A program made the position numbers and the translations under genes. Below the pieces are notes generated by a model. That model ran no database searches and was not told the DNA's origin. It saw only the letters and a program-made list of their open reading frames with translations. Of a DNA stretch of 39,176 bases, positions 16,512 through 25,328 are shown piece after piece. Source of the stretch: Spirochaetales bacterium (GTDB lineage: Bacteria; Spirochaetota; Spirochaetia; SZUA-6; RPPD01). Location of the stretch: NCBI GenBank assembly GCA_016930675.1, contig JAFGGG010000029.1, forward strand, positions 1 through 39,176. The letters are read 5' to 3'. Position 1 is the stretch's first letter. The number at the start of each line of letters is the position of its first letter.

Positions 16512-17039
16512 ATGTTAATCCATATTTTAGTTACCAGATTCAGAGGATACGACATGTGCACCCTCTATTTCGACGATAGGGAGGAAGATAAAAAACACGA
16601 GAATGCCTTTGTTAAGTATGAAAAGGACTTCGTATCCAACCGCGGATATATTTCGCAGCACCCTGAGGACACCTTCGGCCAGACCTATTTCGGCTACTTT
16701 AATTTTCCCTATTTCTCCGCCGACGAGATCTATAACCTCTACAAAATAAAATGTGAAGCCAAACCCAATATCGACAGACGATTCAATATTTATTTCACCA
16801 AACAGTACATGCACCTGGAAGAGATGATAAAAACCTTCCACAGACCGCTGGAGTCCTTTATCGAGGAAAAACACCGGTTTAAACATTACTCTCATCGGCT
16901 TGAGTATTTTGAAAGGTCAATCCAGATTATCAGGGATATGCAGACCGCGATTTACGAAACGGAAGCAAACCTGGCAAAGATCGAGCTGGATCTACACAAT
17001 CGCTTTATAAAACAAATTAAAAAAAAATATAACTTATAA
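16512..17039 (+). CDS. Hypothetical cytoplasmic protein
   Basis: ATG 16512 has AAGGGAG in front; ATG 16554 (MCTLYFDDREEDKK) is an alternative with GAGG. The protein has 175 residues with no signal or TM. It is rich in Tyr/Phe in the first half (GYISQHPEDTFGQTYFGYFNFPYFSADEIYNLY). The second half is alpha-helical and charged (FERSIQIIRDMQTAIYETEANLAKIELDLH), with coiled-coil potential. I recognise no family. It has its own promoter and sits beside the FliG-like and AAA+ genes. Confidence 0.7.
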   Translation: MLIHILVTRFRGYDMCTLYFDDREEDKKHENAFVKYEKDFVSNRGYISQHPEDTFGQTYFGYFNFPYFSADEIYNLYKIKCEAKPNIDRRFNIYFTKQYMHLEEMIKTFHRPLESFIEEKHRFKHYSHRLEYFERSIQIIRDMQTAIYETEANLAKIELDLHNRFIKQIKKKYNL

Positions 17040-17061
17040 AAAAATTGATGCCGAAAGCAGA

Positions 17062-17307
17062 TTAAGAAAAATCCTTTGCGGTCTGGTCTAATAGCTTTTC
17101 ATACGTCACGGCAACCTGCTTGAATTCCTCTCGCTCCTTCAAAACCGATTCCTGGGCGCGCTCACTCATATTTCTTAAAATACAGTCGGTCGCCTCATCG
17201 GACAGATGATACGCCATGAGCACCGCCAGCTTTTCCGAGTCCAGTTTTCGTAGAAATTGCTGTATAACCTTGTCGCTGCATGATATAAGTTTTTGGGAAA
17301 TATCCAT
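17062..17307 (-). CDS. Stand-alone FliG C-terminal-domain-like protein
   Basis: The start is set at ATG 17307, eight bases behind TAGGAGG; a longer frame has no such signal. The protein has 81 residues. The stretch DKVIQQFLRKLDSEKLAVLM, then LSDEATDCILRNMSERAQESVL, matches the FliG_C pattern (DRSIQ-x-x-L-x-E-x-D, then REK-x-L-x-NMS-x-RAA-x-x-L) from memory of E. coli FliG. FliG itself has about 330 residues and three domains; the N and middle domains and the terminal motor helix are missing. It is divergent from the AAA+ gene. Confidence 0.6.
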   Translation of the reverse strand: MDISQKLISCSDKVIQQFLRKLDSEKLAVLMAYHLSDEATDCILRNMSERAQESVLKEREEFKQVAVTYEKLLDQTAKDFS

Positions 17308-17474
17308 AAACAATCCTCCTAAAGAATATTTTACTATAGATAGATACTGTTGCACAATAAATCTGCTTGTCTTTCTAATTCCCCTATGCTTTTCGGCCGC
17401 TTTCCATAGAGCCGCCACGTTAAAAAAACAATGGACGCACTGCGAATAATCGGGTAATAATATATTCATACGCC

Positions 17475-19340
17475 ATGCTTACGAAACAAGAGATAGATAA
17501 AATTAAAAGCGAACTCCGCCATGTTCTGCAGAATAATGAAAAGATCGAAGATGTATTGGAGGGATTCTACTCCGGCATTAAAGTAAAAAGCTCCAAAGCA
17601 GATGAAGGCGGCGGAATTCTCTTTCTTTCCAACAAGCGGCTGTTCTTTTTAACCATTGAGGATGAGCAAAAGATGTTCGAGGAGATCTCCTTTAAAGACC
17701 TGCTCTCCTTTCATGTTGACAAGGCAGGCGATTACAACGAGATCACCATGGAGGTAAAGGATCACTCCATCCTTTTTAAAACAACGGATAATGAGGAGTG
17801 TGTGGGCAATTTCAGCCGCAGGCTGAAAGCGGCAATCGAGGCGCGGAAAGAAAAGGTGGTGTTTTACGACTACAGCTCCAATTACGATTTTTTAACGCTC
17901 GAGGCCCGCAAGATCCTCCTCAGCTTGGAGGATTACTTTAACAAAAACAACAGGGAGTTTTGCCGGGTTCTGGTGGACGACCTGATTACCGCAGCCTTTC
18001 TGGTAATCCGTTCCAAAAAATTACTGAACGAAAAAGAGATCTTTTTCATGACCCTTACCCTGCTTCCCCTGCATCAGCAGATCCCGGATAAAGACCAACA
18101 AGAGATCCTGGACATCATCAACAATTTCGACCTGGCCCATGTCCAGGCGGTCAACCGGTATTGGCCTAAAATCGCCCGATTTTTCCCCGAAAATATAAAA
18201 GAGGACATCACCTCATTCTTATCACTGGACTATTTAATAGAGATCGATAAGGATAACGGCTCCAACCACCATGACAAGATACGAACCCTGTTCTTTAATT
18301 TTGTCCAGTGCCTGATCAAGGCGGACGGCAGGATTACTGAAAGTGAAATCGAGATTGAGGAAAAATTAAACGGCATTATCTTTCAAAAACATAAAGTGTC
18401 ATTGACGGAAAAAGGCCCCGCCAAAAAAAAGGCGCCTGTGAAAAAAGAGCTTTCTAAAAAAAAGCTGAAACAAAAACCCGCAGAGGAGCAGGAAACTTTG
18501 GAATCGGTCATGAAAAAGATAAATGACCTTGTTGGCATGAAGAACATAAAAAAAGAAATAAACACCCTGGTAAATCTGATAAAAATCAGAAAGGCCCGTG
18601 AAGAAAGAGGTCTTCCCGTGTCCAAGACCTCTCTGCACGCTGTTTTTTACGGGCCGCCCGGTACGGGCAAAACAACCATAGCGCGTCTGCTGGGTAAGGT
18701 ATATAAAACAATGGGTCTGTTGACAAAAGGCCATATCATAGAAACCGACCGCGCGGGGCTTGTGGCCGGTTATGTGGGACAGACAGCCATCCAGGTTAAT
18801 GAAGTCGTGGAACAGGCTTTGGATGGAATTCTTTTCATCGACGAGGCTTATGCGCTTAAACCAAGGGGCGGCAGCGGCAATGATTTCGGACAGGAGGCGA
18901 TCGAGACCATCTTGAAGCGAATGGAAGACCAACGAGAGCGCCTGGTGGTAATCGTTGCCGGGTACCCCGACGAGATGAAGGAGTTTATCGAATCAAATCC
19001 CGGCTTAAAATCAAGGTTCAGCCGTTATTTTTATTTCAAGGATTACAAGCCTGAAGAACTGATAAAAATCTTCGCTATTTTTTGCAAAAACGCGGCCTAT
19101 AAAATAACAAAACATGCGCGCACCAAACTGCTGGAGCTTTTGAAAACTCTTTACGCAGAAAAGGACAGAACCTTCGGCAACGGCAGGCTGGTGAGAAACA
19201 TTTTCGAAAAGGTTATCGAAAACCAGGCCAACAGACTGGTAAAAATAACACCCTTAACCGAAGAGATTCTTTCCACCATCCAGAAGGCGGACGTTCCTAC
19301 GCGAAAAGAGCTGGAAGACCGGTCCCCGATTATCAAGTAA
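17475..19340 (+). CDS. AAA+ ATPase of the CbbX/SpoVK type with PH-like and TerB-like domains
   Basis: The protein has 621 residues. Residues ~5-120 resemble a bacterial PH domain (GGGILFLSNKRLFFLT, FKDLLSFHVD). Residues ~135-300 are helical and end with FFNFVQCLIKADGRITESEIEIEEKL, a TerB-like acidic pattern. A lysine-rich linker follows. The AAA+ domain runs ~345-605: Walker A GPPGTGKTT at ~393, Walker B ILFIDEAYA at ~452, arginine-finger region GLKSRFSRYF at ~509. The opening LVGMKNIKKEINTLVNLIKIRKAREERG is typical of the CbxX/CfqX family, which remodels protein complexes. Its target is unknown. Confidence 0.9.
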   Translation: MLTKQEIDKIKSELRHVLQNNEKIEDVLEGFYSGIKVKSSKADEGGGILFLSNKRLFFLTIEDEQKMFEEISFKDLLSFHVDKAGDYNEITMEVKDHSILFKTTDNEECVGNFSRRLKAAIEARKEKVVFYDYSSNYDFLTLEARKILLSLEDYFNKNNREFCRVLVDDLITAAFLVIRSKKLLNEKEIFFMTLTLLPLHQQIPDKDQQEILDIINNFDLAHVQAVNRYWPKIARFFPENIKEDITSFLSLDYLIEIDKDNGSNHHDKIRTLFFNFVQCLIKADGRITESEIEIEEKLNGIIFQKHKVSLTEKGPAKKKAPVKKELSKKKLKQKPAEEQETLESVMKKINDLVGMKNIKKEINTLVNLIKIRKAREERGLPVSKTSLHAVFYGPPGTGKTTIARLLGKVYKTMGLLTKGHIIETDRAGLVAGYVGQTAIQVNEVVEQALDGILFIDEAYALKPRGGSGNDFGQEAIETILKRMEDQRERLVVIVAGYPDEMKEFIESNPGLKSRFSRYFYFKDYKPEELIKIFAIFCKNAAYKITKHARTKLLELLKTLYAEKDRTFGNGRLVRNIFEKVIENQANRLVKITPLTEEILSTIQKADVPTRKELEDRSPIIK

Positions 19341-19663
19341 CTGAAAAGAATAATGTTAAGGCAGTATGAACGGAAATATATAGCGGGAACATATAAAAAA
19401 CGGGTTGTCCGCTTTTATTGCTTTCTGTTATTCCCGCTGTTATAGCTCTATACCATAATTGTTCTATAGTGGTACGAAGCCTGTACCCGACCCTGAGCGT
19501 CAGATATAAGCTTCCCGGTATTTGCGATAATCATGTCGCCCGCGGCACTCATACTTATATCACCTCTCTTCATCTGGATTTTTGTGCATGTCAAGCGACT
19601 TCACAGCTTACCGGCGGGCAGCATCATTACCTGCCAAGGCGAACTTGAACGCTCGACAAGGAC
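19341..19663. other. Intergenic region with inverted repeats
   Basis: More than 300 bases without a certain gene. AGCGGGAACA (near 19383) and TGTTATTCCCGCT (near 19427) form an imperfect long-range stem that may terminate the AAA+ transcript. TACCATAATTG and CTATAGTGGTA (around 19451-19475) form another. One short minus-strand reading frame with a good Shine-Dalgarno is listed separately. Confidence 0.4.
19448..19552 (-). CDS. Possible small protein, 34 residues
   Basis: ATG 19552 is preceded on the minus strand by GAGAGGTGATATAAGT, a good Shine-Dalgarno. The frame reads MSAAGDMIIANTGKLISDAQ and ends at TAG 19448-19450. It has no TM and no known family. The start signal is the only strong evidence. 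Confidence 0.3.
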   Translation of the reverse strand: MSAAGDMIIANTGKLISDAQGRVQASYHYRTIMV

Positions 19664-20488
19664 GTGCAACTCGGCGCGCATAAGATAAAGTCCAATCTTC
19701 TCATTACTTTTTTAATAATAACCGCGCTCTTTCTTACTATCAGCACTCTGCTTACCTTTTTCCCCCATAATGCCCAAGACTGGCTCGATTACAGGGTGTA
19801 TGTTACAAACCTGCTGTTTTACAGGTATAAAAAACCCCTGCTCTATGAATCCGCGGAAGATTCTTTACAGTCCCCTCCTCCGTTTGCGAGTAACTTTGTA
19901 CTAAAATCAGTTTTTATCTGGCCGACAAAGAATCCTCAGTATACGGCTTTTGTGTTGAGCTCTCCTTTACCGGACCGAACGGCTGCCGGCCTTGCAGCCC
20001 TGACGGACAACATATCCGTTAAAGACCTGGAACTGCTTATATTCGATCCCGACAACGACTCCATACAAGGCTTGGCATTGAAATGGTTGAGATTTCATAC
20101 CGCAGAACACCGCCTCGCGGTATCCCTCTATCTGGACTGGATGGAAAGAGCAGGAATCCACAGCGCACTGACATCTAGCCCTTATACGGATTGGGGCATA
20201 CTCAAAACCGACAAGCTGCTCGCGTTTTTAACAAAACCCACCGCTCTCTCCGGCATGGCCGTGGATATTAAGCATGGGAAGCAGGACAGCTTGCATCTGG
20301 AACGACTTTATATTTCCGGCACCACAGTGGTCGCATTTTATTTCTGCGCCATTTTTTTATTGATCGACACGGTATTGATTATGTATGCTTTCTATATAAT
20401 CTTTAGAAACAGAATTATCTTTTCCAGGCTTTCTAAACGGTACTCTCGCCTTACAGCGTCTGAAAAGAATCCTTATGCTCCAGATTGA
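19664..20488 (+). CDS. Two-TM protein with a large extracytoplasmic domain
   Basis: A GTG start behind ACAAGGA gives 274 residues. TM1 is at residues ~12-35 (LLITFLIITALFLTISTLLTFF) and TM2 at ~215-240 (VVAFYFCAIFLLIDTVLIMYAFYIIF). The ~175 residues between them should be outside the cytoplasm, as in many sensory or partner proteins; a short basic tail lies inside. I recognise no family. Its 3' end overlaps the convergent ABC ATPase gene by 38 bases. A role linked to the ABC block is possible but only by position. Confidence 0.6.
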   Translation: MQLGAHKIKSNLLITFLIITALFLTISTLLTFFPHNAQDWLDYRVYVTNLLFYRYKKPLLYESAEDSLQSPPPFASNFVLKSVFIWPTKNPQYTAFVLSSPLPDRTAAGLAALTDNISVKDLELLIFDPDNDSIQGLALKWLRFHTAEHRLAVSLYLDWMERAGIHSALTSSPYTDWGILKTDKLLAFLTKPTALSGMAVDIKHGKQDSLHLERLYISGTTVVAFYFCAIFLLIDTVLIMYAFYIIFRNRIIFSRLSKRYSRLTASEKNPYAPD

Positions 20489-21344
20489 ACTTTTTCACAT
20501 GCTGCAGGTAGTCGGGGCTGAAACCTTCCAGTCGTATCTGCTTGATCAGCTCACGAAACACCTTGGAATACTTTACATCGGTGGCTGAAATATCCTGTTT
20601 CATGTACTTGGTCAGATCGAGATCGGTTACGATCCGCGAGCCCTTTTTAAGCGGATCGAGATCCTTTCGGTCGTCGGAGTAAAACTGGGACACGGTTAAC
20701 AGGCGCGTACCCAAAAACACCGCCTCTTCCAGGTCGTGGGTGATAAAGATGATGGTCATTTTGGTTTCTTTCCACAGCTCCAGCAGATAGAGCTGCATAT
20801 CTTCGCGAGTGCCCGGGTCAAGGGCGCCGAAAGGCTCGTCCATAAGCAGAATCTTGGGACTGATGATGAGAGCCTGCAGTATGGCCACGCGCTGGCGCAT
20901 ACCGCCGGAAAGCTCGTGCGGAAACTTGCGCTCATGCTTCTCCAGGTGCACCTTTTTCAGGTAGTACCTGACCTTTTTAAGATATTCTTGTTTCCTGCTT
21001 CTCCAATAAGAAAATCCGTAGCGCAGTTTGATGCCGAGTACAATATTGTCCAGCACGGTAAGATGGGGGAAAAGCGAGTACTGCTGGTACACCACTCCCC
21101 TGTCCGGATTGGCGAACATGGCCTTGCGCTGCTCGACAAAAATTTCACCCGCAGTAGGCAGCTCCTGACCGATAATCAACCGCAGCAGGGTTGATTTTCC
21201 GTGACCCGAAGGACCCACCATGGTGCAGAACTCATTGGCCGCAACCGAAAGGTCGATATCCTCCAGCACCACGTTCTCCCCGTATACCTTGCGGATACTG
21301 CTCAAGTGAAGAATGTTCTTTTTCTGCAATGATTTTTCTTTCAA
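20451..21344 (-). CDS. ABC importer ATPase, NitT/TauT family
   Basis: TTG 21344 is preferred as start: AGGGGAG lies just upstream and the permease stop (21358) ends before it. A GTG at 21386 inside the permease gene is the alternative. About 297 residues. Walker A GPSGHGKST, Q-loop YQQYSLFPHLT, signature ELSGGMRQRV, Walker B ILLMDEPFGALD and switch His FITHDLEEAVFLG are all intact. The ~70-residue tail after the core domain is longer than in SsuB/TauB. It powers the importer encoded by the two genes upstream. Confidence 0.93.
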   Translation of the reverse strand: MKEKSLQKKNILHLSSIRKVYGENVVLEDIDLSVAANEFCTMVGPSGHGKSTLLRLIIGQELPTAGEIFVEQRKAMFANPDRGVVYQQYSLFPHLTVLDNIVLGIKLRYGFSYWRSRKQEYLKKVRYYLKKVHLEKHERKFPHELSGGMRQRVAILQALIISPKILLMDEPFGALDPGTREDMQLYLLELWKETKMTIIFITHDLEEAVFLGTRLLTVSQFYSDDRKDLDPLKKGSRIVTDLDLTKYMKQDISATDVKYSKVFRELIKQIRLEGFSPDYLQHVKKFNLEHKDSFQTL

Positions 21345-21357
21345 ACCGCCCGCTCCC

Positions 21358-22296
21358 CTATTCCCTGCTGTACCACCTGAACGCACCCCTGACCAGATAG
21401 ATCAAACTTAAATCCACCAAAAAGCCTATCAGGGTTATCCAGACAACATAGGGAATAATCACATCCATGGCCAGGTACCTGCGCACCAGAAAGATCCTGT
21501 AGCCGAGCCCGTTCTGCGAGGCGATGGCCTCCGATGCTATCAGGTACACCCAGGCCGCACCGAGCGACAGCCTTATCGAGTCGATAAGTTTGGGCAGAAC
21601 CTGCGGGAAAATAATGCGCCAGGGTATTTCCAGCTGGCTGGCCCCCAGCGTGAGTGATTTTGTTATCATCTCTTCGGGAATTTTCTTCACGGTAAGGTAG
21701 ACATCCCTGGTGATCATGGGAAAGGTTCCGATAAAGATCAGCATTATCTTGCCCAGCTCTCCTGTGCCGAAACTGATAAAGAGGATGGGCAAAATTGCCA
21801 GCGGCGGAATAATGGCGATAAAGTTTACAAAGGTGAGACTCAGGCTGCGAAAACCGCGGTAGATCCCTATATTAAGCCCGATCACAAGACCGGTAACCGC
21901 CGACAAAATAATGCCGATTCCGATCCGCGACAGGCTGGCCAGGGTATCGTCAAGCATGATATACGTGCCCGTCTTATCGTCGGGAGTAAAGGCGTATTTG
22001 TTGACCGCATTCACCATCTTGCTTATGGAGGGAAGCAGCTTGTCGTCGGGATTCTGGGCAAGCCTGTAGCCGGACGCCGAAAGATACACGATAATCAGCA
22101 GGGCGAAGGGCAGGATGGCCAGAATCAGATTGAGCCTGAAACCGGGCCGGGCGTGAATTCCCCAAAACCTGGGAACCCTGGATTTCAATCTGCGCAGTGT
22201 ATGTTTTATTATCCGCCAGATTTTCTTTAAAAATCCGCAGATTATGGCAAACAGTTTTCGAAACGTATGTACCGTTTCCGTAAGGATGGTCCGCAT
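21358..22296 (-). CDS. ABC importer permease, NitT/TauT family
   Basis: The protein has 312 residues. A long, basic N-terminal cytoplasmic region (~60 residues) precedes six TM helices. A periplasmic loop follows the first helix (AQNPDDKLLPSISKMVNAVNKYAF). The ATPase-contact EAA loop is TLGASQLEIPWRIIFPQVLPKLIDSIR. The NPxDKLLPS-type loop is shared with permeases encoded near urea (guanidine) carboxylase genes. No such carboxylase is in this window. It forms one operon with the binding protein and ATPase. Confidence 0.9.
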   Translation of the reverse strand: MRTILTETVHTFRKLFAIICGFLKKIWRIIKHTLRRLKSRVPRFWGIHARPGFRLNLILAILPFALLIIVYLSASGYRLAQNPDDKLLPSISKMVNAVNKYAFTPDDKTGTYIMLDDTLASLSRIGIGIILSAVTGLVIGLNIGIYRGFRSLSLTFVNFIAIIPPLAILPILFISFGTGELGKIMLIFIGTFPMITRDVYLTVKKIPEEMITKSLTLGASQLEIPWRIIFPQVLPKLIDSIRLSLGAAWVYLIASEAIASQNGLGYRIFLVRRYLAMDVIIPYVVWITLIGFLVDLSLIYLVRGAFRWYSRE

Positions 22297-22372
22297 TTCT
22301 CTACGTCTTGCTCCCTTTTTATGGTGCTATTACAGTTGTGCCCCGAGGCGGTTTTTATATTTTCCGATCCTC

Positions 22373-23422
22373 TCACTCCAGTTTGCTATCGGCTGCCATC
22401 TGCATGTACGTCACATCGAATCTCAATTTGACATTATCCTGATTCCCTAACACCGAGCCGTCGGGGAACTCGATTCCCACGTAATCCTTGGATTCGGCCT
22501 CGGCATACAGTCCGTGATCAAAGGAAAAGGTACGCACATACTCCATTGTTTCCTTCAATTTCGCGCTTTTATTGAAATCCACGGCCTCCGCCGCTTCATA
22601 AAACATGGCGGTGGTCTTTAACTGGGCCTTGAACTCGTCGACGGTACCGCCCGCGGTTTTGGCCATAAACTCGATGGCTTCGTTATATTTGGGATGGCCA
22701 TCCTGCATATGGGTCATTACCTCATACCAGGCCCCCGTAAGTGCTTTTTTAAAACTTTCGGGCGCGTCGGTTTTCACAACCGCCAGGTCGATGATCTCAC
22801 CGGGTATGCTGGAGGAATCGAATACCACTGTGGTATCCGGAGCGTCTCTGACCTGCATTAAAATGGGATTCCAGGTAACGATCGTGGCGGTCGGGCTTGT
22901 GTCCGACAAGTATAACGTACCGATATCCGCGTCGCTGGTGTTGACAAGGGTGACATCCTTTTCGGTCAGGGCGTTCATCTCCAGGGCTCTGGCCAGGAGA
23001 TAGTGGGATACGGACAGCTGCACCAGTTTGATTTCTCTGCCCTTAAGGTCTGAAACCGAGCCGCCGTTTTTAACCACAATGCCGTCGTTGCCATTGGAAA
23101 AATCCCCTATGATAAGCACGGTACTGTCTACACCTCCCACGGCCGGAATGGTAAGGCCGTCCATATTGGTCATGGTACAGGCATCGAACTCACCCGCCGT
23201 ATAGAGATTTATGGACTCGATGTAGTCGTTCACCAGCACCACTTCGATGTTGATTCCGAATTTGTCCGCCCATTTGGCGATAATTCCTGCATCTTCCGCG
23301 TATGCCCACGGCTCCCATCCTGTATAATGGCTCCAGGCCAATTTAAATGTGGGTTTGTCCTGCTGACAGCCCGTGGCAAAAAGTAATGTAAAAACAAAAA
23401 GACCTATAATTATTCGTTTCAT
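22373..23422 (-). CDS. ABC importer substrate-binding lipoprotein, urea-carboxylase-region type
   Basis: ATG 23422 follows AAGGAGG; the frame extends upstream without such a site. The protein has 349 residues, with a signal peptide and lipobox FATGC. The mature part matches the TIGR03427-like group: LAWSHYTGWEPWAYAEDAGI, a KWADKFGI segment, the TAGEFDACTMTNMDGLTIPA block, the GDFSNGNDGIVVK block, the VQLSVSHYLLARALE block and VNTSDADI. Related systems sit beside urea or guanidine carboxylases, so a small nitrogenous ligand is likely; this is family-based inference. No guanidine riboswitch was seen upstream. Confidence 0.9.
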   Translation of the reverse strand: MKRIIIGLFVFTLLFATGCQQDKPTFKLAWSHYTGWEPWAYAEDAGIIAKWADKFGINIEVVLVNDYIESINLYTAGEFDACTMTNMDGLTIPAVGGVDSTVLIIGDFSNGNDGIVVKNGGSVSDLKGREIKLVQLSVSHYLLARALEMNALTEKDVTLVNTSDADIGTLYLSDTSPTATIVTWNPILMQVRDAPDTTVVFDSSSIPGEIIDLAVVKTDAPESFKKALTGAWYEVMTHMQDGHPKYNEAIEFMAKTAGGTVDEFKAQLKTTAMFYEAAEAVDFNKSAKLKETMEYVRTFSFDHGLYAEAESKDYVGIEFPDGSVLGNQDNVKLRFDVTYMQMAADSKLE

Positions 23423-23508
23423 GATCGAATTCCTCCTTAAACAAGACATGTTGATCTTCAACTTTTAATATGCACGCATAAATACTTTGCATGAGAGTTT
23501 ATAGCAAA

Positions 23509-23537
23509 AGTGTAGTTTCTCCATTAATAAATGTCAA
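23509..23537 (-). promoter_or_regulatory. Promoter of the ABC importer operon
   Basis: Minus strand TTGACA (23532-23537), a 17-base spacer and TACACT (23509-23514), ~80 bases before ATG 23422. It is divergent from, and only ~20 bases away from, the promoter of the SBP-OmpA operon. Confidence 0.6.
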
Positions 23538-23557
23538 TTATAATTTTATGGATAATC

Positions 23558-23586
23558 TTGCTAAAAATTCCGGTAATTGCTATCAT
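23558..23586 (+). promoter_or_regulatory. Promoter of the SBP-OmpA/VWA/TelA operon
   Basis: TTGCTA (23558-23563), a 17-base spacer and TATCAT (23581-23586), followed by AAAGGAG before ATG 23612. Confidence 0.55.
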
Positions 23587-23611
23587 TATCTTTTGACAAA
23601 GGAGTAAAAAA

Positions 23612-25297
23612 ATGAAGGCTAGAATAATTACCATTATTATTTCCATTATATTATTAGGCATCTTTACCTGCGAAGAAGCGGATCAACAGGGAAATACAAT
23701 TCAGGGTGTGGACGTTACGGCCGGCGGTTACAGCGATACCGGTATTATCAAAGTGCCGCTTATTACCTGGGGCGCGGATCTGATCGCCGTGTATGCCAAT
23801 GGAGGAACCATTAAAACCAGTGAGGGCTCCCTTTTTCAAAAATACGGATTAAATATAGAGCTCTATCGGGAAGATGATTTCCAAAAGCAGATTAACAATT
23901 ATGTAAGCGGCGAAAGCCCTTATTTACGCGGTACAATGGGAATGATAAATATGGCCGCGGAGAGCACCAAGCAATACCCCAATCTGCAGCTGGTTGTGGT
24001 ATTTCAGCACTCCTGGTCGGCCGGTGGTGATGCGCTTGTGGTAAAACCGGGAATAAAGGCGGTCAAGGATTTAAAGGGTAAAACAATAGCCATCCAATCC
24101 AACGGCCCTCATCTTGCCTATTTCATGAAGCTTATAACCGACGCGGGATTAAGCATACAGGACGTGGATGTGATCTGGACAAACGACCTGGTAGGGCCGG
24201 AAGGCGACACGCCCATGGCAAAATTTTATAATGACAGCATTGATGCCGCTTTCGTGATTATTCCCGACGCATTGGCCTTGACCTCAAGCGGCACAGTGGG
24301 TACGGGCGCCGAAGATTCCGTAAAAGGAGCTGTAATTCTCCTCTCCACAAAAACAGCCAACAGAATTATCAGTGATGTGTACGCCGTACGCAAAGACTAT
24401 TATGAAGAGAACACCCAGGCGGTAAAAAACTTCGTGCACGCCCTCCTGGCCGCGGAAGAAGAGGTAAGGGATTTATTCAAAAACACGAAAAGCGAGAAAT
24501 TCAAAAGATTCATTACCGCGGGTTCTCAAATTCTTCTCGACAGTCCGGACGCTCTGGCCGACATGGAAGGCATGTATTATGACGCCGAACTGGCCGGTTT
24601 TAAAGGCAATATAAAATTTTTTGCCGACCAGAATTACCTGCGCCGCTTTGAAAGACTGACAGGTGAAATTCAAACCTTTTTTAATACCCTCGGCCTTATG
24701 AAAGGCAAGGTTGAAATTCTTAAAGCAAACTGGGACTATAATGAATTGCGGTCAGGTTTAAAATACGCGGATGACGTGGAAGTTCCAAAATTTGAAAAGG
24801 ATGAAGTGGCCACCGTGCTTACCAAACGCCAGCAAAAGGATACACTTGAAGCAGGCGAGCTGTTTTCTTTCGAGATATTTTTCAAACCCAATCAGAATGA
24901 GTTTTCCGCGGATTTGTATCGGGAGCAGTTCGACAAGGTAATCGATTTCGCCGCAACCTACGGAGGGGCGATTATTACCATCGAAGGCCATTCCGATCCC
25001 ATGGGCTACCTGCGTAAAAAGAAGGAGGGCGAGCCTGAAGTTGTGTTAAAAAAAATTGAGCAGGCGGCAAAAAATTTAAGCTTAAGCCGGGCCAATAACG
25101 TCAGAGACCAGCTGATCTCCTATGCCCAGCAGAACGGTATCACATTGGATCAAAGCCAGTTTGCCACCATCGGGCACGGTATAGAGAAACCATTGTATCC
25201 CATTCCCCAGAATGACCAGGAGTGGCTTTCCAACATGCGCGTGGAGTTTAAGATCATTCAGATCGAAGCCGAAGAAAACGTATTTAAAAAACTCTAG
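23612..25297 (+). CDS. Substrate-binding-protein/OmpA fusion lipoprotein
   Basis: The protein has 561 residues. A signal peptide ends at a relaxed lipobox (GIFTC, Cys20). Residues ~40-400 form a NitT/TauT-type (NMT1-like) binding domain: ITWGADLIAVYANGG, VVVFQHSWSAGGDALVVKPG, VKDLKGKTIAIQSNGPHLAYF. Residues ~425-555 are an OmpA-C domain: FKPNQNEFSADLYREQFDKV, ITIEGHSDP, LSLSRANNVRDQLI, IGHGIEKP. OmpA-C domains bind peptidoglycan, so this is a ligand-binding protein tethered to lipid and to the wall. It is the first gene of the operon, behind a good Shine-Dalgarno. Confidence 0.88.
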   Translation: MKARIITIIISIILLGIFTCEEADQQGNTIQGVDVTAGGYSDTGIIKVPLITWGADLIAVYANGGTIKTSEGSLFQKYGLNIELYREDDFQKQINNYVSGESPYLRGTMGMINMAAESTKQYPNLQLVVVFQHSWSAGGDALVVKPGIKAVKDLKGKTIAIQSNGPHLAYFMKLITDAGLSIQDVDVIWTNDLVGPEGDTPMAKFYNDSIDAAFVIIPDALALTSSGTVGTGAEDSVKGAVILLSTKTANRIISDVYAVRKDYYEENTQAVKNFVHALLAAEEEVRDLFKNTKSEKFKRFITAGSQILLDSPDALADMEGMYYDAELAGFKGNIKFFADQNYLRRFERLTGEIQTFFNTLGLMKGKVEILKANWDYNELRSGLKYADDVEVPKFEKDEVATVLTKRQQKDTLEAGELFSFEIFFKPNQNEFSADLYREQFDKVIDFAATYGGAIITIEGHSDPMGYLRKKKEGEPEVVLKKIEQAAKNLSLSRANNVRDQLISYAQQNGITLDQSQFATIGHGIEKPLYPIPQNDQEWLSNMRVEFKIIQIEAEENVFKKL

Positions 25298-25328
25298 ACC
25301 CTTTGTTCCTTAAGAGGAGGAATAGTAC

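Noticed and set aside
19418..19648. Plus-strand open frame of about 76 codons before the two-TM gene
   Set aside because: No Shine-Dalgarno, no motif, and it conflicts with inverted repeats in the same stretch.
23423..23611. Guanidine or other riboswitch ahead of the ABC importer
   Set aside because: The leader is only ~80 bases, AT-rich, and I see no conserved riboswitch core; ordinary divergent promoters explain the region.
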